64,000 bases of DNA from contig DKYL01000038.1 in NCBI GenBank assembly GCA_002493325.1, forward strand, positions 18,318 to 82,317, read 5' to 3'. Below the pieces are notes generated by a model. The model made no database searches. It was not told the origin of the DNA and saw only the letters and a list, made by a program, of their open reading frames with translations. The position numbers were made by a program, and so were the translations under genes. The stretch is from Ruminococcaceae bacterium UBA7101 (GTDB lineage Bacteria; Bacillota; Clostridia; Oscillospirales; Acutalibacteraceae). Shown here in pieces: positions 18,303-27,499 of this stretch (the stretch's first letter is position 1; every line of letters begins with the position of its first letter).

Positions 18303-19520
18303 ATGAAGATTAATGAAAACTTTTTAAAGATTGAAGCAAGCTATTTATTCTCAACCGTTGCTAAGAAGCAAAGAGAATATCAGGCTGCTCATCCTGAGGC
18401 TGACGTTATCCGCCTTTCAATCGGCGATGTAACAAAGCCCCTTGCTCCTGTTGTTATTGATGCAATGCACAAGGCAGTTGATGAAATGGCAAGCGAGGAC
18501 ACCTTCCGCGGTTATCCGCCTGAGTACGGCTATGATTTTATTCTTGATGCAATTCAGAAGCATGATTATGCTGACAGAGGAATTGACATTGCCAAGGATG
18601 AGATTTTCCTTTCAGACGGTGCTAAGAGCGACTGCGGTAATATCGGCGACATTTTCGCTGTTGACAACAAGGTTGCAATCTGTGACCCTGTTTACCCTGT
18701 TTATGTTGACACAAATATTATGGCAGGCAGATCAGGCGATAAGGATGAAAACGGCTTATGGTCAAATATCATCTATATGCCCTGCACAGCAGAGAACAAC
18801 TTTACACCCGATATTCCTACAGAAATCCCTGATGTAATCTATCTCTGCTTCCCGAACAACCCAACAGGTATGGTTGCAACAAAGGAACAGTTAAAGAAAT
18901 GGGTTGATTTTGCAAATGAGCACAACTCATTAATCCTTTTTGACTCCGCTTATGAGGCATTTGTTGTAAGTGATGATATTCCTAAGTCAATCTATGAGAT
19001 TGAGGGTGCCAAGACCTGTGCTATCGAGCTTCGTTCTTTCTCAAAGACAGCAGGCTTTACAGGTATGCGCTGCGGCTACACCGTTGTTCCTAAGGAATTG
19101 GTATTTAACGGTACAAGCCTTAATCCGCTGTGGGCAAGAAGACAGGCTACTAAGTTCAACGGTGTTTCCTACATCACACAGAGAGCTGCTGAGGCAATCT
19201 ATACTGAAGAGGGTCAGAAGCAGATTAAGGAAATTCTTTCCTACTATCAGAAGAATGCAAAGGTTATCTATGACGGTCTTTGCGATGCAGGTTTTGAGTG
19301 CTACGGCGGCGTAAACTCACCATATGTATGGCTCAGAGTACCTGAGGGCTACACCTCCTGGGAATTCTTTGACGAGCTTCTGGACAAGTGTCAGGTTGTG
19401 GGTACACCGGGCTCAGGCTTCGGTCCTGCAGGTGAAGGCTATTTCAGACTGACCTCCTTCGGCAATGCAGAAAAGACCGTTGAGGCAATTGAAAGAATCA
19501 AGTCAGTTTATAAAAAATAA
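18303..19520 (+). CDS. dapL: LL-diaminopimelate aminotransferase
   Basis: A 405-residue class I/II PLP aminotransferase that makes LL-diaminopimelate directly from tetrahydrodipicolinate and glutamate, bypassing the succinylase and acetylase branches. Features include the N-terminal [14 protein letters not shown], the [14 protein letters not shown] segment and the PLP lysine in [16 protein letters not shown]. Length is typical of DapL. GGAGG precedes the ATG. Adjacent dapF uses its product. Confidence 0.96.
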   Translation: MKINENFLKIEASYLFSTVAKKQREYQAAHPEADVIRLSIGDVTKPLAPVVIDAMHKAVDEMASEDTFRGYPPEYGYDFILDAIQKHDYADRGIDIAKDEIFLSDGAKSDCGNIGDIFAVDNKVAICDPVYPVYVDTNIMAGRSGDKDENGLWSNIIYMPCTAENNFTPDIPTEIPDVIYLCFPNNPTGMVATKEQLKKWVDFANEHNSLILFDSAYEAFVVSDDIPKSIYEIEGAKTCAIELRSFSKTAGFTGMRCGYTVVPKELVFNGTSLNPLWARRQATKFNGVSYITQRAAEAIYTEEGQKQIKEILSYYQKNAKVIYDGLCDAGFECYGGVNSPYVWLRVPEGYTSWEFFDELLDKCQVVGTPGSGFGPAGEGYFRLTSFGNAEKTVEAIERIKSVYKK

Positions 19521-19549
19521 TTTATTTGAAATAAAGGAGAAAATAAGCT

Positions 19550-20260
19550 ATGACAAAAACAACACAGCTCTATGAGGGCAAGGCAAAAAAGGTCTGGGCT
19601 ACTGAGGACCCTGACATTGTAATTGTTGATTATAAGGACGACGCTACTGCATTTAACGGTCTTAAAAAAGGCACAATTGCAGGCAAGGGTGTTGTAAATA
19701 ACAAAATGTCAAACTATTTAATGCAGATTCTTGAAAAGAAGGGTGTTAAGACACACTTTGTTGAGGAGCTTTCCGACAGAGAAACTGCTGTTAAAAAGGT
19801 TACAATCGTACCACTTGAGGTTATTATCAGAAACCGTGCTGCAGGCTCAATCTGCAAGCGTTTAGGTCTTGAAGAGGGTATGGATTTTGTTTGCCCTTCC
19901 ATTGAATTTTCATACAAGGATGACGATCTCGGTGATCCGCTTATCAACGGCTATCACGCTGTATCCTGCGGCTTTGCTACAAGAGAAGAGGTTGAGCAGA
20001 TTAAAAAAATGGCATTCACAGTGAATGACGTTCTTAAGGAGTATTTTGCTTCAATCGGTGTTGAGCTTATCGACTTCAAGCTTGAGTTCGGTAAAACAAG
20101 CGACGGCACAATTGTTCTTGCTGACGAAATCAGCCCTGACACCTGCCGTTTCTGGGATATTAACACACACGAAAAATTAGATAAGGATCGTTTCCGCCGT
20201 GATATGGGCGGTGTTGAAGATGCTTATGCAGAAATGATGAAGAGAGTAGGACTTGACTAA
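19550..20260 (+). CDS. purC: Phosphoribosylaminoimidazole-succinocarboxamide synthase
   Basis: A 236-residue SAICAR synthase, joining CAIR and aspartate with ATP in purine biosynthesis. The N-terminal [10 protein letters not shown] nucleotide-binding start, the [13 protein letters not shown] motif and SPDTCRFWD near the C-terminus are all family signatures. Its stop overlaps the purB start by one base (TAATG), placing consecutive SAICAR-forming and SAICAR-cleaving steps under translational coupling. Confidence 0.97.
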   Translation: MTKTTQLYEGKAKKVWATEDPDIVIVDYKDDATAFNGLKKGTIAGKGVVNNKMSNYLMQILEKKGVKTHFVEELSDRETAVKKVTIVPLEVIIRNRAAGSICKRLGLEEGMDFVCPSIEFSYKDDDLGDPLINGYHAVSCGFATREEVEQIKKMAFTVNDVLKEYFASIGVELIDFKLEFGKTSDGTIVLADEISPDTCRFWDINTHEKLDKDRFRRDMGGVEDAYAEMMKRVGLD

Positions 20261-21693
20261 TGCCTAATAACACTTATAATTCACCTTTTAATGCTCGTTA
20301 TGCTTCAAAGGAAATGCAGTATATCTACTCCCCTGATTTCAAATTCAGAACCTGGAGAAAGCTCTGGATTGCCCTTGCTGAGGCTGAAAACGAGCTCGGA
20401 TTAAATGTAACAAAAGAGCAGATTGAGGAGCTTAAGGCTCACGCTGATGACATCAACTATGAGGTAGCACAGGAATACGAAAAGAAATTCCGCCACGACG
20501 TTATGAGCCACGTTCACGCTTATGGTGAGCAGTGCCCTAATGCAAAGCCAATCATTCACCTTGGTGCAACAAGCTGCTATGTTGGTGACAACACAGATGT
20601 TATCACAATGCGTGAAGCACTTATGCTTATTAAGAAAAAGCTTGTCAATGCAATTTCAAGCGTTGCAAAATTTGCCGATGAGTACAAGGATATGCCTTGT
20701 CTTGGTTTCACACACTTCCAGCCTGCACAGCCGACCACCGTCGGTAAGAGAGCATCACTTTGGCTGATGGATTTGGTAATGGACTATGAGGAAATCTGTC
20801 ACGTTATCGACAGCCTTATGCTCCTTGGCTCAAAGGGCACAACAGGCACACAGGCATCCTTCCTTGAGCTGTTCGACGGCGACCACGAAAAGTGTAAGGA
20901 GCTTGACAGAAAGATTGCAGAAAAAATGGGCTTTAAGGCTTGCTTCCCTGTAAGCGGACAAACCTATGCAAGAAAGCTTGATACTATCGTCTGCAACTGC
21001 CTTGGCTTAATTGCACAGTCCTGCTGCAAATTCTCAAACGATTTAAGACTCCTTCAGAATCTCAAAGAAATTGAAGAGCCGTTTGAGAAAAATCAGATTG
21101 GCTCATCCGCAATGGCTTATAAGAGAAATCCTATGAGATCCGAACGTATTGCATCACTTTCACGCTATGTTATGATTGATGCACTTAACCCTGCTTGGAC
21201 AGCATCTGCACAGTGGTTTGAAAGAACACTGGATGACTCTGCAAACAAGCGTGTATCCGTTGCAGAAGCATTCCTTGCAACCGACGGTATTCTTGATTTA
21301 TACATCAACGTAACATCAGGTCTTGTTGTATATCCGAAGGTTATTGAAGCAAGACTTATGAGCGAGCTGCCGTTTATGGCAACCGAAAACATTATGATGG
21401 ATGCTGTTAAGAAGGGCGGCGACCGTCAGGAGCTTCACGAAAAAATCAGACAGCATTCAATGGCTGCAGGTGCAGTTGTTAAGGTTGAGGGCGGCAAGAA
21501 TGACCTTGTTGACAGAATTGCAAATGACCCTGCATTTATGATTACCAAGGAAGAAATTCTTGATATTCTCAAGCCTGAAAACTTTGTGGGCAGAGCACCA
21601 CAGCAGACTGCTGATTTCCTTAATGAGGTAGTTAACCCGATTCTTGAAAAAGAAAAAGACCTCCTCGGTGTCAGCGTTGAAATTAATGTATAA
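20260..21693 (+). CDS. purB: Adenylosuccinate lyase
   Basis: A 477-residue lyase that releases fumarate from SAICAR and from adenylosuccinate. The fumarase/aspartase-superfamily signature SSAMAYKRNPMRSERI is present (about residue 288), as are GATSCYVGDNTD and THFQPAQPTTVGKR. The length of about 475 residues fits the longer, eukaryote-like PurB subgroup common in Clostridia. Last gene of the five-gene unit beginning with the ANTAR regulator; a strong terminator follows. Confidence 0.96.
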   Translation: MPNNTYNSPFNARYASKEMQYIYSPDFKFRTWRKLWIALAEAENELGLNVTKEQIEELKAHADDINYEVAQEYEKKFRHDVMSHVHAYGEQCPNAKPIIHLGATSCYVGDNTDVITMREALMLIKKKLVNAISSVAKFADEYKDMPCLGFTHFQPAQPTTVGKRASLWLMDLVMDYEEICHVIDSLMLLGSKGTTGTQASFLELFDGDHEKCKELDRKIAEKMGFKACFPVSGQTYARKLDTIVCNCLGLIAQSCCKFSNDLRLLQNLKEIEEPFEKNQIGSSAMAYKRNPMRSERIASLSRYVMIDALNPAWTASAQWFERTLDDSANKRVSVAEAFLATDGILDLYINVTSGLVVYPKVIEARLMSELPFMATENIMMDAVKKGGDRQELHEKIRQHSMAAGAVVKVEGGKNDLVDRIANDPAFMITKEEILDILKPENFVGRAPQQTADFLNEVVNPILEKEKDLLGVSVEINV

Positions 21694-21705
21694 AAGAAAA
21701 ACAAA

Positions 21706-21731
21706 CCTCGTAAGACATATGCCTTACGAGG
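21706..21731. terminator. Terminator after purB
   Basis: A perfect 9-bp stem (CCTCGTAAG / CTTACGAGG) with an 8-base loop and T-rich sequence on both flanks. It lies between convergent purB and the secreted-protein gene and can serve both. Confidence 0.85.
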
Positions 21732-21804
21732 TAATCTTTTTTAACAGAGTATAAACATTATTGTAATCAACAGTAACTATCGTTTTCTAAATAAATTTAA
21801 TTTA

Positions 21805-23328
21805 TTAAGCACCTGTGTTAGGGATTTTGGCTTTAACAACCTTACGTCCGTTAGAATCGGTTGTTACAGTCTTATCGCCATTATTGTTTGTATTATTCGG
21901 CAATGTTGGATTGCTCGGCTTAGCCGGATTGGTCGGTTCATCAGGATTTGTAGGTTCATCGGGATTTTCAGGATTGGTCGGTTCGTCAGGATTTTCAGGA
22001 TCTGAAGGAATTTCTCTTCCTGCCAAATCAGCAACCATTACGATAAATTCTCCTGCGAGCTCATCATTCTTCATATCAAGTGCACTTAAAATAAATTCCT
22101 TAACGTCTGCCGGAATTTCCATACCAAGTGCATTTTCAATAATACCTGAATCCAGACCAAACTTGATTGTAGAGTTCGTCTGATTATTTCCGATTATATT
22201 GTTATATAAATAATCATAAATAATTTTCACTACATCGGCATTGCTTTCAGCGTTAACGATTCTGTCAGGCTGCATTTCTTCAAATTCAAGAATAACTGTT
22301 CCGGTTGCAGCATTATCACCGAATTTAATAGCAACAGCACCGCTTGTAAGCTCTTTAACAAGATAACCAACCACACCCTGAATATCAAGCTGCTTATTTT
22401 CGCCATCTCCTGCAGTTGGGAACGCATTGAAAGTATCTTTAATCTTTACAATCTCTTCCTGTACTGCAGCAATATCAACACCCATTCCGCTTAAATTGGA
22501 TGAAAGACCTGTAACCATCTTATCAAGGTTATTGACGATCTTGCTTATACCGCTGTAAAGAAGCGGTGCATTCTCAGCCTTTAATGCATTCTGGATTAAA
22601 TCAATTGCTTTATTCGCTGTGTCAGGGAAAAGCGCTGCTGTAATATTCTGAATATACTCGTTAGCACCATCAATATCGTATGTTTCACCAGTAACAAACA
22701 TATTAAATCCTAAAACAGTTGCCGCACTTTTTTCCTGCTCAATGCCAAGTGCTTTACATACATCATCAATACCGGAAGCAAAATTTGCAGGTGCAGCATA
22801 ATCTCCGGCAAACATAGGTAAAACCTGGAATGTATCCATTACATTTTTAACAAGAACAGTCTTAACGATTGTATCCAGCTCTGTTTTAAAATCTGTTGCA
22901 TTTTCACAAACAATAGGGTGATCCTTAAAAAATGAAGTGAGCGTTCCCTCTGTTACAAGATTACCGTTATCGTCAAAAACATCTTCTGTTAACTGACCGT
23001 CCGGTAAATCAGCAAATCTTTCAGGCTGTGACTCTTTATAGAACAAGCCCTTATCTGATGCTTTTGAAGAGGAAGCATCAATCATCAGAATAGATTTTAA
23101 TTTCGGAAGCATTTTATAGATACTCTCAATTGCAGTACCCGTAAAAACTTGTTCATTCAGTATTGTGTTTACGTCACCGATAAGAGCCTCAACATCTTTC
23201 TCGGTAACCTTATCTGTATATACAGGCTTATAATTTTCCTGTGCTGACGTAATAAATGATGTGCTTACACAGGAAATCAATAATGCTAATGACAAAACAA
23301 TACTGATTAATTTTTTTGTGTGTTTCAT
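21805..23328 (-). CDS. Secreted protein ending in a sortase-like IPNTGA motif
   Basis: A 507-residue exported protein of unknown function. It has a clear signal peptide (KKLISIVLSLALLISCVSTS, cleavage probably after SA), a globular region of about 400 residues without recognised motif, a proline-rich spacer of Pro-Glu/Asp-Asn-Pro-Thr units, and a basic C-terminus ending KAKIPNTGA. IPNTG resembles a class-type sortase recognition site, but the chain stops one residue later: no hydrophobic segment or charged tail follows, and none is encoded in any frame before the terminator. A class B sortase gene lies immediately upstream on the same strand, so a functional link is plausible but unproven. 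Confidence 0.8.
   Translation of the reverse strand: MKHTKKLISIVLSLALLISCVSTSFITSAQENYKPVYTDKVTEKDVEALIGDVNTILNEQVFTGTAIESIYKMLPKLKSILMIDASSSKASDKGLFYKESQPERFADLPDGQLTEDVFDDNGNLVTEGTLTSFFKDHPIVCENATDFKTELDTIVKTVLVKNVMDTFQVLPMFAGDYAAPANFASGIDDVCKALGIEQEKSAATVLGFNMFVTGETYDIDGANEYIQNITAALFPDTANKAIDLIQNALKAENAPLLYSGISKIVNNLDKMVTGLSSNLSGMGVDIAAVQEEIVKIKDTFNAFPTAGDGENKQLDIQGVVGYLVKELTSGAVAIKFGDNAATGTVILEFEEMQPDRIVNAESNADVVKIIYDYLYNNIIGNNQTNSTIKFGLDSGIIENALGMEIPADVKEFILSALDMKNDELAGEFIVMVADLAGREIPSDPENPDEPTNPENPDEPTNPDEPTNPAKPSNPTLPNNTNNNGDKTVTTDSNGRKVVKAKIPNTGA
21918..22010. repeat. Proline-rich tandem codon repeat
   Basis: Imperfect repeats with a 12/24-bp period encoding Pro-Asp-Glu-Pro-Thr-Asn-Pro and Pro-Glu-Asn units, forming the cell-wall-spacer-like region of the secreted protein. 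Such repeats are prone to length variation. Confidence 0.75.
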
Positions 23329-23364
23329 AACTAATTCCTTTCTATACCCCGTTTTAAAAGATTA

Positions 23365-23412
23365 ATTCGGAGCCGGAGATTGATAATTTTTTGTCAATTT
23401 TCGGCTCCGAAT
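23365..23412. other. Long hairpin upstream of the secreted-protein gene
   Basis: Perfect 11-bp arms (ATTCGGAGCCG / CGGCTCCGAAT) around a 26-base loop. It sits between the sortase gene and the secreted-protein gene. It may terminate the sortase transcript (TTTT lies shortly beyond on the minus strand) or be a leader structure. A TTGACA lies inside the loop on the minus strand, without a good -10 at the right distance. Confidence 0.5.
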
Positions 23413-23495
23413 ACACTATAACATAAAACATAGTTGAAAAATTTAGATATACTGCCTGATTGTTTAGAAAAACTCTCATTTTAAAATCAAATTTT

Positions 23496-24359
23496 TCAGT
23501 CTTCAAGCTCATAAGGGTACCATTGCTCGTCATGAATGTAAGGATTATCTTTATTATGATTTGTATACCATATCTGCGGATATTTAGGATTATTATTTAT
23601 TTCTGCTTGGGATATATCAACCTTTTCACTTTCATTGTCCCGCACCATTCTTGCAACAACTGCAATTCGGCAGTCAGCACGTTTCCCGTCTTTATCTACA
23701 TCACGGGTACAGGTTGACAATGTGATAAATGAATCGTTCATATAATAATCAACACCAGTGTTAAACAGTGTTCTTTTTTTCAGCTCATTCGAGTATTTGC
23801 TGAAATTTTCCCCGCCCATATTAGGATAAACATAATTAAATACATAATCATTGTCCTCAGCAGGGTCTGCAGACGTTATAAACACAGCCACAATTTTCCA
23901 TTTATGCATTTGAGTCCTTGTATTAAATTCAATAACAGGATGCTTTTTATAATAATCAAAATCACTGTATTGTGCAAGCTCCGAAAAGACCGTATCATCA
24001 AGCCAATTGTGACCATGTATAACCGTATTTTTGCTTTTAAGCTCAGGGTCACAGTCATACGCCATATATATTGTTCCTCGTGCTTCGGGTTCCTTATCAA
24101 AGTTATGAGAAAGATAAAAGCTATTATCACTGCCCCTGACAACAGGATAATCAATTTTTGTACCATCAATCCTTATCCACCCGACAAAATCATGATTTCT
24201 TTCATAATACTCATTATACTTTTCAGGAACAGTAACCGTTTCACTGTTGCTTGTATTTACATTATTGCCATGGTTATGACAAACTTTAGGAATAAAAGCT
24301 GCACATATTACTATAATCACCGACAAAACAATCAGCAGCGACTTCTTCTTTTTAGTCAT
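23496..24359 (-). CDS. Class B sortase
   Basis: A 287-residue transpeptidase anchoring substrate proteins to cell wall. It has one N-terminal membrane anchor (residues 6-25), then a sortase B fold with the catalytic triad His117 (VIHGHN), Cys217 (TLSTC) and Arg231 (CRIAVVAR). The ATG at 24359 follows AGGGAG by seven bases and gives a normal anchor; a longer frame adds an implausible hydrophobic leader. The neighbouring secreted protein with an IPNTGA end is the obvious candidate substrate, although class B enzymes usually prefer NPxTN-like sites and that protein lacks a membrane tail. Confidence 0.9.
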   Translation of the reverse strand: MTKKKKSLLIVLSVIIVICAAFIPKVCHNHGNNVNTSNSETVTVPEKYNEYYERNHDFVGWIRIDGTKIDYPVVRGSDNSFYLSHNFDKEPEARGTIYMAYDCDPELKSKNTVIHGHNWLDDTVFSELAQYSDFDYYKKHPVIEFNTRTQMHKWKIVAVFITSADPAEDNDYVFNYVYPNMGGENFSKYSNELKKRTLFNTGVDYYMNDSFITLSTCTRDVDKDGKRADCRIAVVARMVRDNESEKVDISQAEINNNPKYPQIWYTNHNKDNPYIHDEQWYPYELED

Positions 24360-24459
24360 ATTGATTCTCCCTTCGATTATTATAGTTATTATAACATATA
24401 ATATGTCACCAATTTTATCGGAAACCACTCAAATTCTTTAGAAATTCAATCATATTATA

Positions 24460-24496
24460 AAAACGGCTGTCAGCAATTTTTACTGACAACCGTTTT
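24460..24496 (-). terminator. Terminator overlapping the end of tadA
   Basis: Near-perfect stem (AAAACGGCTGTCAG paired with CTGACAACCGTTTT, one mismatch), reaching into the last codons of tadA. It ends the galU-to-tadA transcript. Confidence 0.7.
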
Positions 24497-24944
24497 TCTT
24501 TTTCTCTCTTAAGTTTTTAAAAAAATCTGTTAACAGTGCGGAGCACTCCTCTGCCATAATGCCGCTGATAATTTCAGGCTTATGGTTATAGGGTATGTCG
24601 TTAAAATTAACAATTGACCCGAAGGAGCCTGCCTTTAAATCCTTTGCGCCATAATAAACCGTTTTTATTCTTGCATTTATGATAGCACCTGCACACATAG
24701 GGCACGGCTCAAGTGTAACATACAAATCACACTGCCACAGCCGCCAGCCGCCAAGCTTTTTGCAGGCATTATCAATCGCTTCAAGCTCTGCGTGGTAAAG
24801 GGCATTTTTTCCAAGCTCACGCCTGTTTCTGCCCTCGCCCACAATTTCATTATCCTTAACAACCACTGCACCAACAGGAACTTCCCCCTCTAAAGCAGAA
24901 AGCTCTGCGAGCTCAATGGCTCTTTTCATAAATACGCTGTCCAT
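24480..24944 (-). CDS. tadA: tRNA-specific adenosine deaminase
   Basis: A 154-residue deaminase converting A34 of tRNA-Arg(ACG) to inosine at the wobble position. The zinc and proton-shuttle motif HAELEAID and the second zinc motif PCPMCAGAI are present, and length is typical. The start lies 5 bp after the CPBP gene, making it the last member of a tight leftward operon. A guanine-deaminase-like activity is the main alternative but less likely given the overall TadA pattern. Confidence 0.94.
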   Translation of the reverse strand: MDSVFMKRAIELAELSALEGEVPVGAVVVKDNEIVGEGRNRRELGKNALYHAELEAIDNACKKLGGWRLWQCDLYVTLEPCPMCAGAIINARIKTVYYGAKDLKAGSFGSIVNFNDIPYNHKPEIISGIMAEECSALLTDFFKNLREKKKNGCQ

Positions 24945-24948
24945 AGAG

Positions 24949-25962
24949 CTATTTCACAATTGTTTTTGCGGTCAAATAAATCAGAATCGCAAAAGGAATA
25001 ATCATAGGTATCATAAAATAGAGCAGCTTCTGTGCATTTGAAAGCACACTGTTTACAGGTGTTTTATTCTTTTTAAAAGCACCCTTCAGCAATAACACAA
25101 AACCGCTTATTGCACCGGCTGCCAGCCACAATAAATAAAGAATAACAACAGAAGTGTTAGCCGTTTCCTCGCCGGCAGCATAGGTCACAACCGATTTTGT
25201 AACAGAAATACCATTGCTGAATGCGTGTATACAAACCGCCGGCACAATGCTGTTTGTTTTAACGGTTATAAAACCGAGAACAAGACCGATAATAAATGCG
25301 AAAATAAACTGAATCACATTGCCGTGAAGCAGACCGAAAACGATGCTGACAGCAAACACTGCAAAACCGCTGCCGTATTTTCTTAAAAGCTGCAGTGAAC
25401 AGCACCGCATTGCAAATTCTTCACATATTGCAGGAATGATTGCAGTGGATACAGTAACCATTACACAGCTGAAAACCGAATCCGGCTCTAACAATTCACC
25501 CTGTGTAAACTCAACATCAAACAGAGCCTCCAGTGCTGTAATTAGATAGGATACGGTAATATTTGCACCGATACAGCAAAGCATACCAAATGCAATCCAC
25601 ATCATACATTTGCTGAACTTTATCGGCTCATTCGGGATAACAGGATAGGCATAGCGTTTTCTGTTAACCAGTGCCATAATTGCAAACGGCACAAAAACCG
25701 CCATAAATGAAACACCTATGATTGTTACCGCTGTCTGAAAAACAACATCACTCTGGAACTTTGAATAATAGCCTGTTACAGCAAGCAATGCCAATACAAA
25801 GCTCTGTACAATTAAATAGGCTATAATTGCTCCGCCGAGTGCAAGACTTATCAGAAGAATTTCATTTCTTTCTTTGCATTTCCGCTGTTTTTTCAGGAAA
25901 GCTCTTTGGTTTTCTTCACTTATTTTGCTGTCACCAAAGGGATTATAATAGTATTGTGACAA
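24949..25962 (-). CDS. CPBP family intramembrane metalloprotease
   Basis: A 337-residue membrane protein with about eight helices and the CPBP (CAAX protease and bacteriocin-processing) motifs EEFAMRC, GLLHGN and HAFSNG, which carry the glutamates and histidines that coordinate the active-site metal. Substrates of bacterial members are mostly unknown; some process peptides or give bacteriocin immunity. It starts at a TTG with AAAGGA ten bases upstream and sits 6 bp after its upstream neighbour in the galU operon. Confidence 0.88.
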   Translation of the reverse strand: MSQYYYNPFGDSKISEENQRAFLKKQRKCKERNEILLISLALGGAIIAYLIVQSFVLALLAVTGYYSKFQSDVVFQTAVTIIGVSFMAVFVPFAIMALVNRKRYAYPVIPNEPIKFSKCMMWIAFGMLCCIGANITVSYLITALEALFDVEFTQGELLEPDSVFSCVMVTVSTAIIPAICEEFAMRCCSLQLLRKYGSGFAVFAVSIVFGLLHGNVIQFIFAFIIGLVLGFITVKTNSIVPAVCIHAFSNGISVTKSVVTYAAGEETANTSVVILYLLWLAAGAISGFVLLLKGAFKKNKTPVNSVLSNAQKLLYFMIPMIIPFAILIYLTAKTIVK

Positions 25963-25968
25963 ATTTTA

Positions 25969-26598
25969 TCAGTCCTTTACTTCTTCCGTAATAAACAGTT
26001 CCTCAAAATACGGCAGTGCTTTTGCCCAGTCGCAAAAATCGTGCCACTCGGACAGCTTATGATTGCGTCTTGCATAATAAATATTAACCAGATTTTCATA
26101 ATTCAAAGTGCAGGTTCGCATCTGATTATAGGAGCTTGGCAGAAGCTGAATAATTGTATACCAAAGCTCCTTGTCCTTGGTTTCAACAAATCTCAGTCTT
26201 AAATCCTCAAGGGTTTCAATCAGCTTTTCCATAGCTTTGATACCCTGGTCATTCATATGGTCAACGGAAAAATCGCTGAGCTCAAAGGGCTTTGATGTGA
26301 TTTTATGCATTGTAGAGGTTGAATTTGCTACTGTTCCTACCTTATAAGTATCATATTCCTTCCACCAATAAAGAGGAGCAGTAATATCCACACTTACAAA
26401 AATCATTCTGATAAACTTTCTGTGGTCCGTTCCTGCTGTACAAAGGCGCTTTGCCAGGGACAAATCATTTTCACCGAAAACAAAATTGCCATCGGCATCA
26501 AATCCGGAATCATACCTTGCCCATGAATTCAACGGATTTCTTGCACCACGCATAGCATTATCAAAATTCATTACGCTTGTGCGTTCAATTTTAATCAT
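25969..26598 (-). CDS. Conserved hypothetical protein, possibly ThyX-like fold
   Basis: A 209-residue soluble protein. The order of features recalls ThyX (flavin-dependent thymidylate synthase): a segment HRKFIRMIFVSVDITAPLYW in place of the helix leading into the ThyX motif, a following NSTSTMH where ThyX has a Ser-rich loop ending in RY, and near the C-terminus LLPSSYNQMRTCTLNYENL resembling the LP...N region. The actual ThyX signature RHRxxSxNxxSxRY is not conserved, so it is probably not a working thymidylate synthase. It lies 2 bp after galU and 6 bp before the CPBP gene. The ThyX relation is inference from pattern only. Confidence 0.6.
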   Translation of the reverse strand: MIKIERTSVMNFDNAMRGARNPLNSWARYDSGFDADGNFVFGENDLSLAKRLCTAGTDHRKFIRMIFVSVDITAPLYWWKEYDTYKVGTVANSTSTMHKITSKPFELSDFSVDHMNDQGIKAMEKLIETLEDLRLRFVETKDKELWYTIIQLLPSSYNQMRTCTLNYENLVNIYYARRNHKLSEWHDFCDWAKALPYFEELFITEEVKD

Positions 26599-26600
26599 AA

Positions 26601-27476
26601 TCAGTCTAAATCCTTTGCAATCTTTTTGATATAATCCTTAAGCTCATCCTGTGTTTCAGGGTGCTTTAAACCAACCTCAATATTTGCCTGAAGGATACCG
26701 AACTTGTTACCCATATCGTAACGTGTACCCTCATAGTCGACAGCCACAACACCCTTGGTCTGTGCAAGTGTTTTCATTGCGTCTGTAAGCTGAAGCTCGT
26801 TGCCTGCACCAAGCGGAGTTTCCTCCAAAATATCAAAAATCTCAGGCGGCATAACAACTCTGCCGAGAATTGAGAAATTAGATAAAATCTCCTCCTCGCT
26901 TGGCTTTTCAATCATATCTGTACAGTTGTAGCAATTATCCTCAATAGGATCAACAGCAAGTGAGCAGTATTTTGTAATAGCCTTGCCCGGTACCTCTTTA
27001 ACACCGACAGCACCCTTGCCGTATTTTTCGTAAGCGTCACAAAGCTGCTTTGTAACAGGTGTTTCTGAAATAATAACATCATCACCGTAAAGAACAGCAA
27101 ACGGCTCGTTGCCTACAAAGCTCTTGGCACAAAGAACAGCGTGACCAAGACCCTTTGTTTCCTTTTGGCGGATAAAATAGATGTTGCCGAAGTTTGAGCA
27201 CTGCATAACATCATCATAAATCTTTTTCTTGCTCTCATTGCCCTCAAGCTTTGCTTCAAGCTCAAAAGCGTGGTCAAAGTGGTCCTCAATAGCACCCTTT
27301 CCTCTGTTTGTAATAATAAGTACATCCTCAATACCTGATGCAAAAGCCTCTTCAACAATATACTGAATAGCAGGCTTGTCAACGATATTGAGCATCTCCT
27401 TCGGCACTGCCTTTGATGCAGGGAGTACCCTTGTACCCATACCTGCGGCAGGGATTATAGCCTTTTTAACCTTCAT
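26601..27476 (-). CDS. galU: UTP--glucose-1-phosphate uridylyltransferase
   Basis: A 291-residue nucleotidyltransferase making UDP-glucose for cell-wall polymers and glycolipids. The N-terminal AIIPAAGMGTRVLPASKAVPKEML with its G-rich loop and catalytic lysine is diagnostic, followed by VLYGDDVI and TDMIEKPS. Length is normal for bacterial GalU. It is second in a leftward operon, 23 bp after the RING-like protein gene. Confidence 0.96.
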   Translation of the reverse strand: MKVKKAIIPAAGMGTRVLPASKAVPKEMLNIVDKPAIQYIVEEAFASGIEDVLIITNRGKGAIEDHFDHAFELEAKLEGNESKKKIYDDVMQCSNFGNIYFIRQKETKGLGHAVLCAKSFVGNEPFAVLYGDDVIISETPVTKQLCDAYEKYGKGAVGVKEVPGKAITKYCSLAVDPIEDNCYNCTDMIEKPSEEEILSNFSILGRVVMPPEIFDILEETPLGAGNELQLTDAMKTLAQTKGVVAVDYEGTRYDMGNKFGILQANIEVGLKHPETQDELKDYIKKIAKDLD

Positions 27477-27499
27477 AATTCATTCCTCCTAAATTTAAT

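Noticed and set aside
21918..22010. Plus-strand hydrophobic frame antisense to the proline-rich repeat
   Set aside because: Low-complexity shadow produced by the codon repeat on the other strand.
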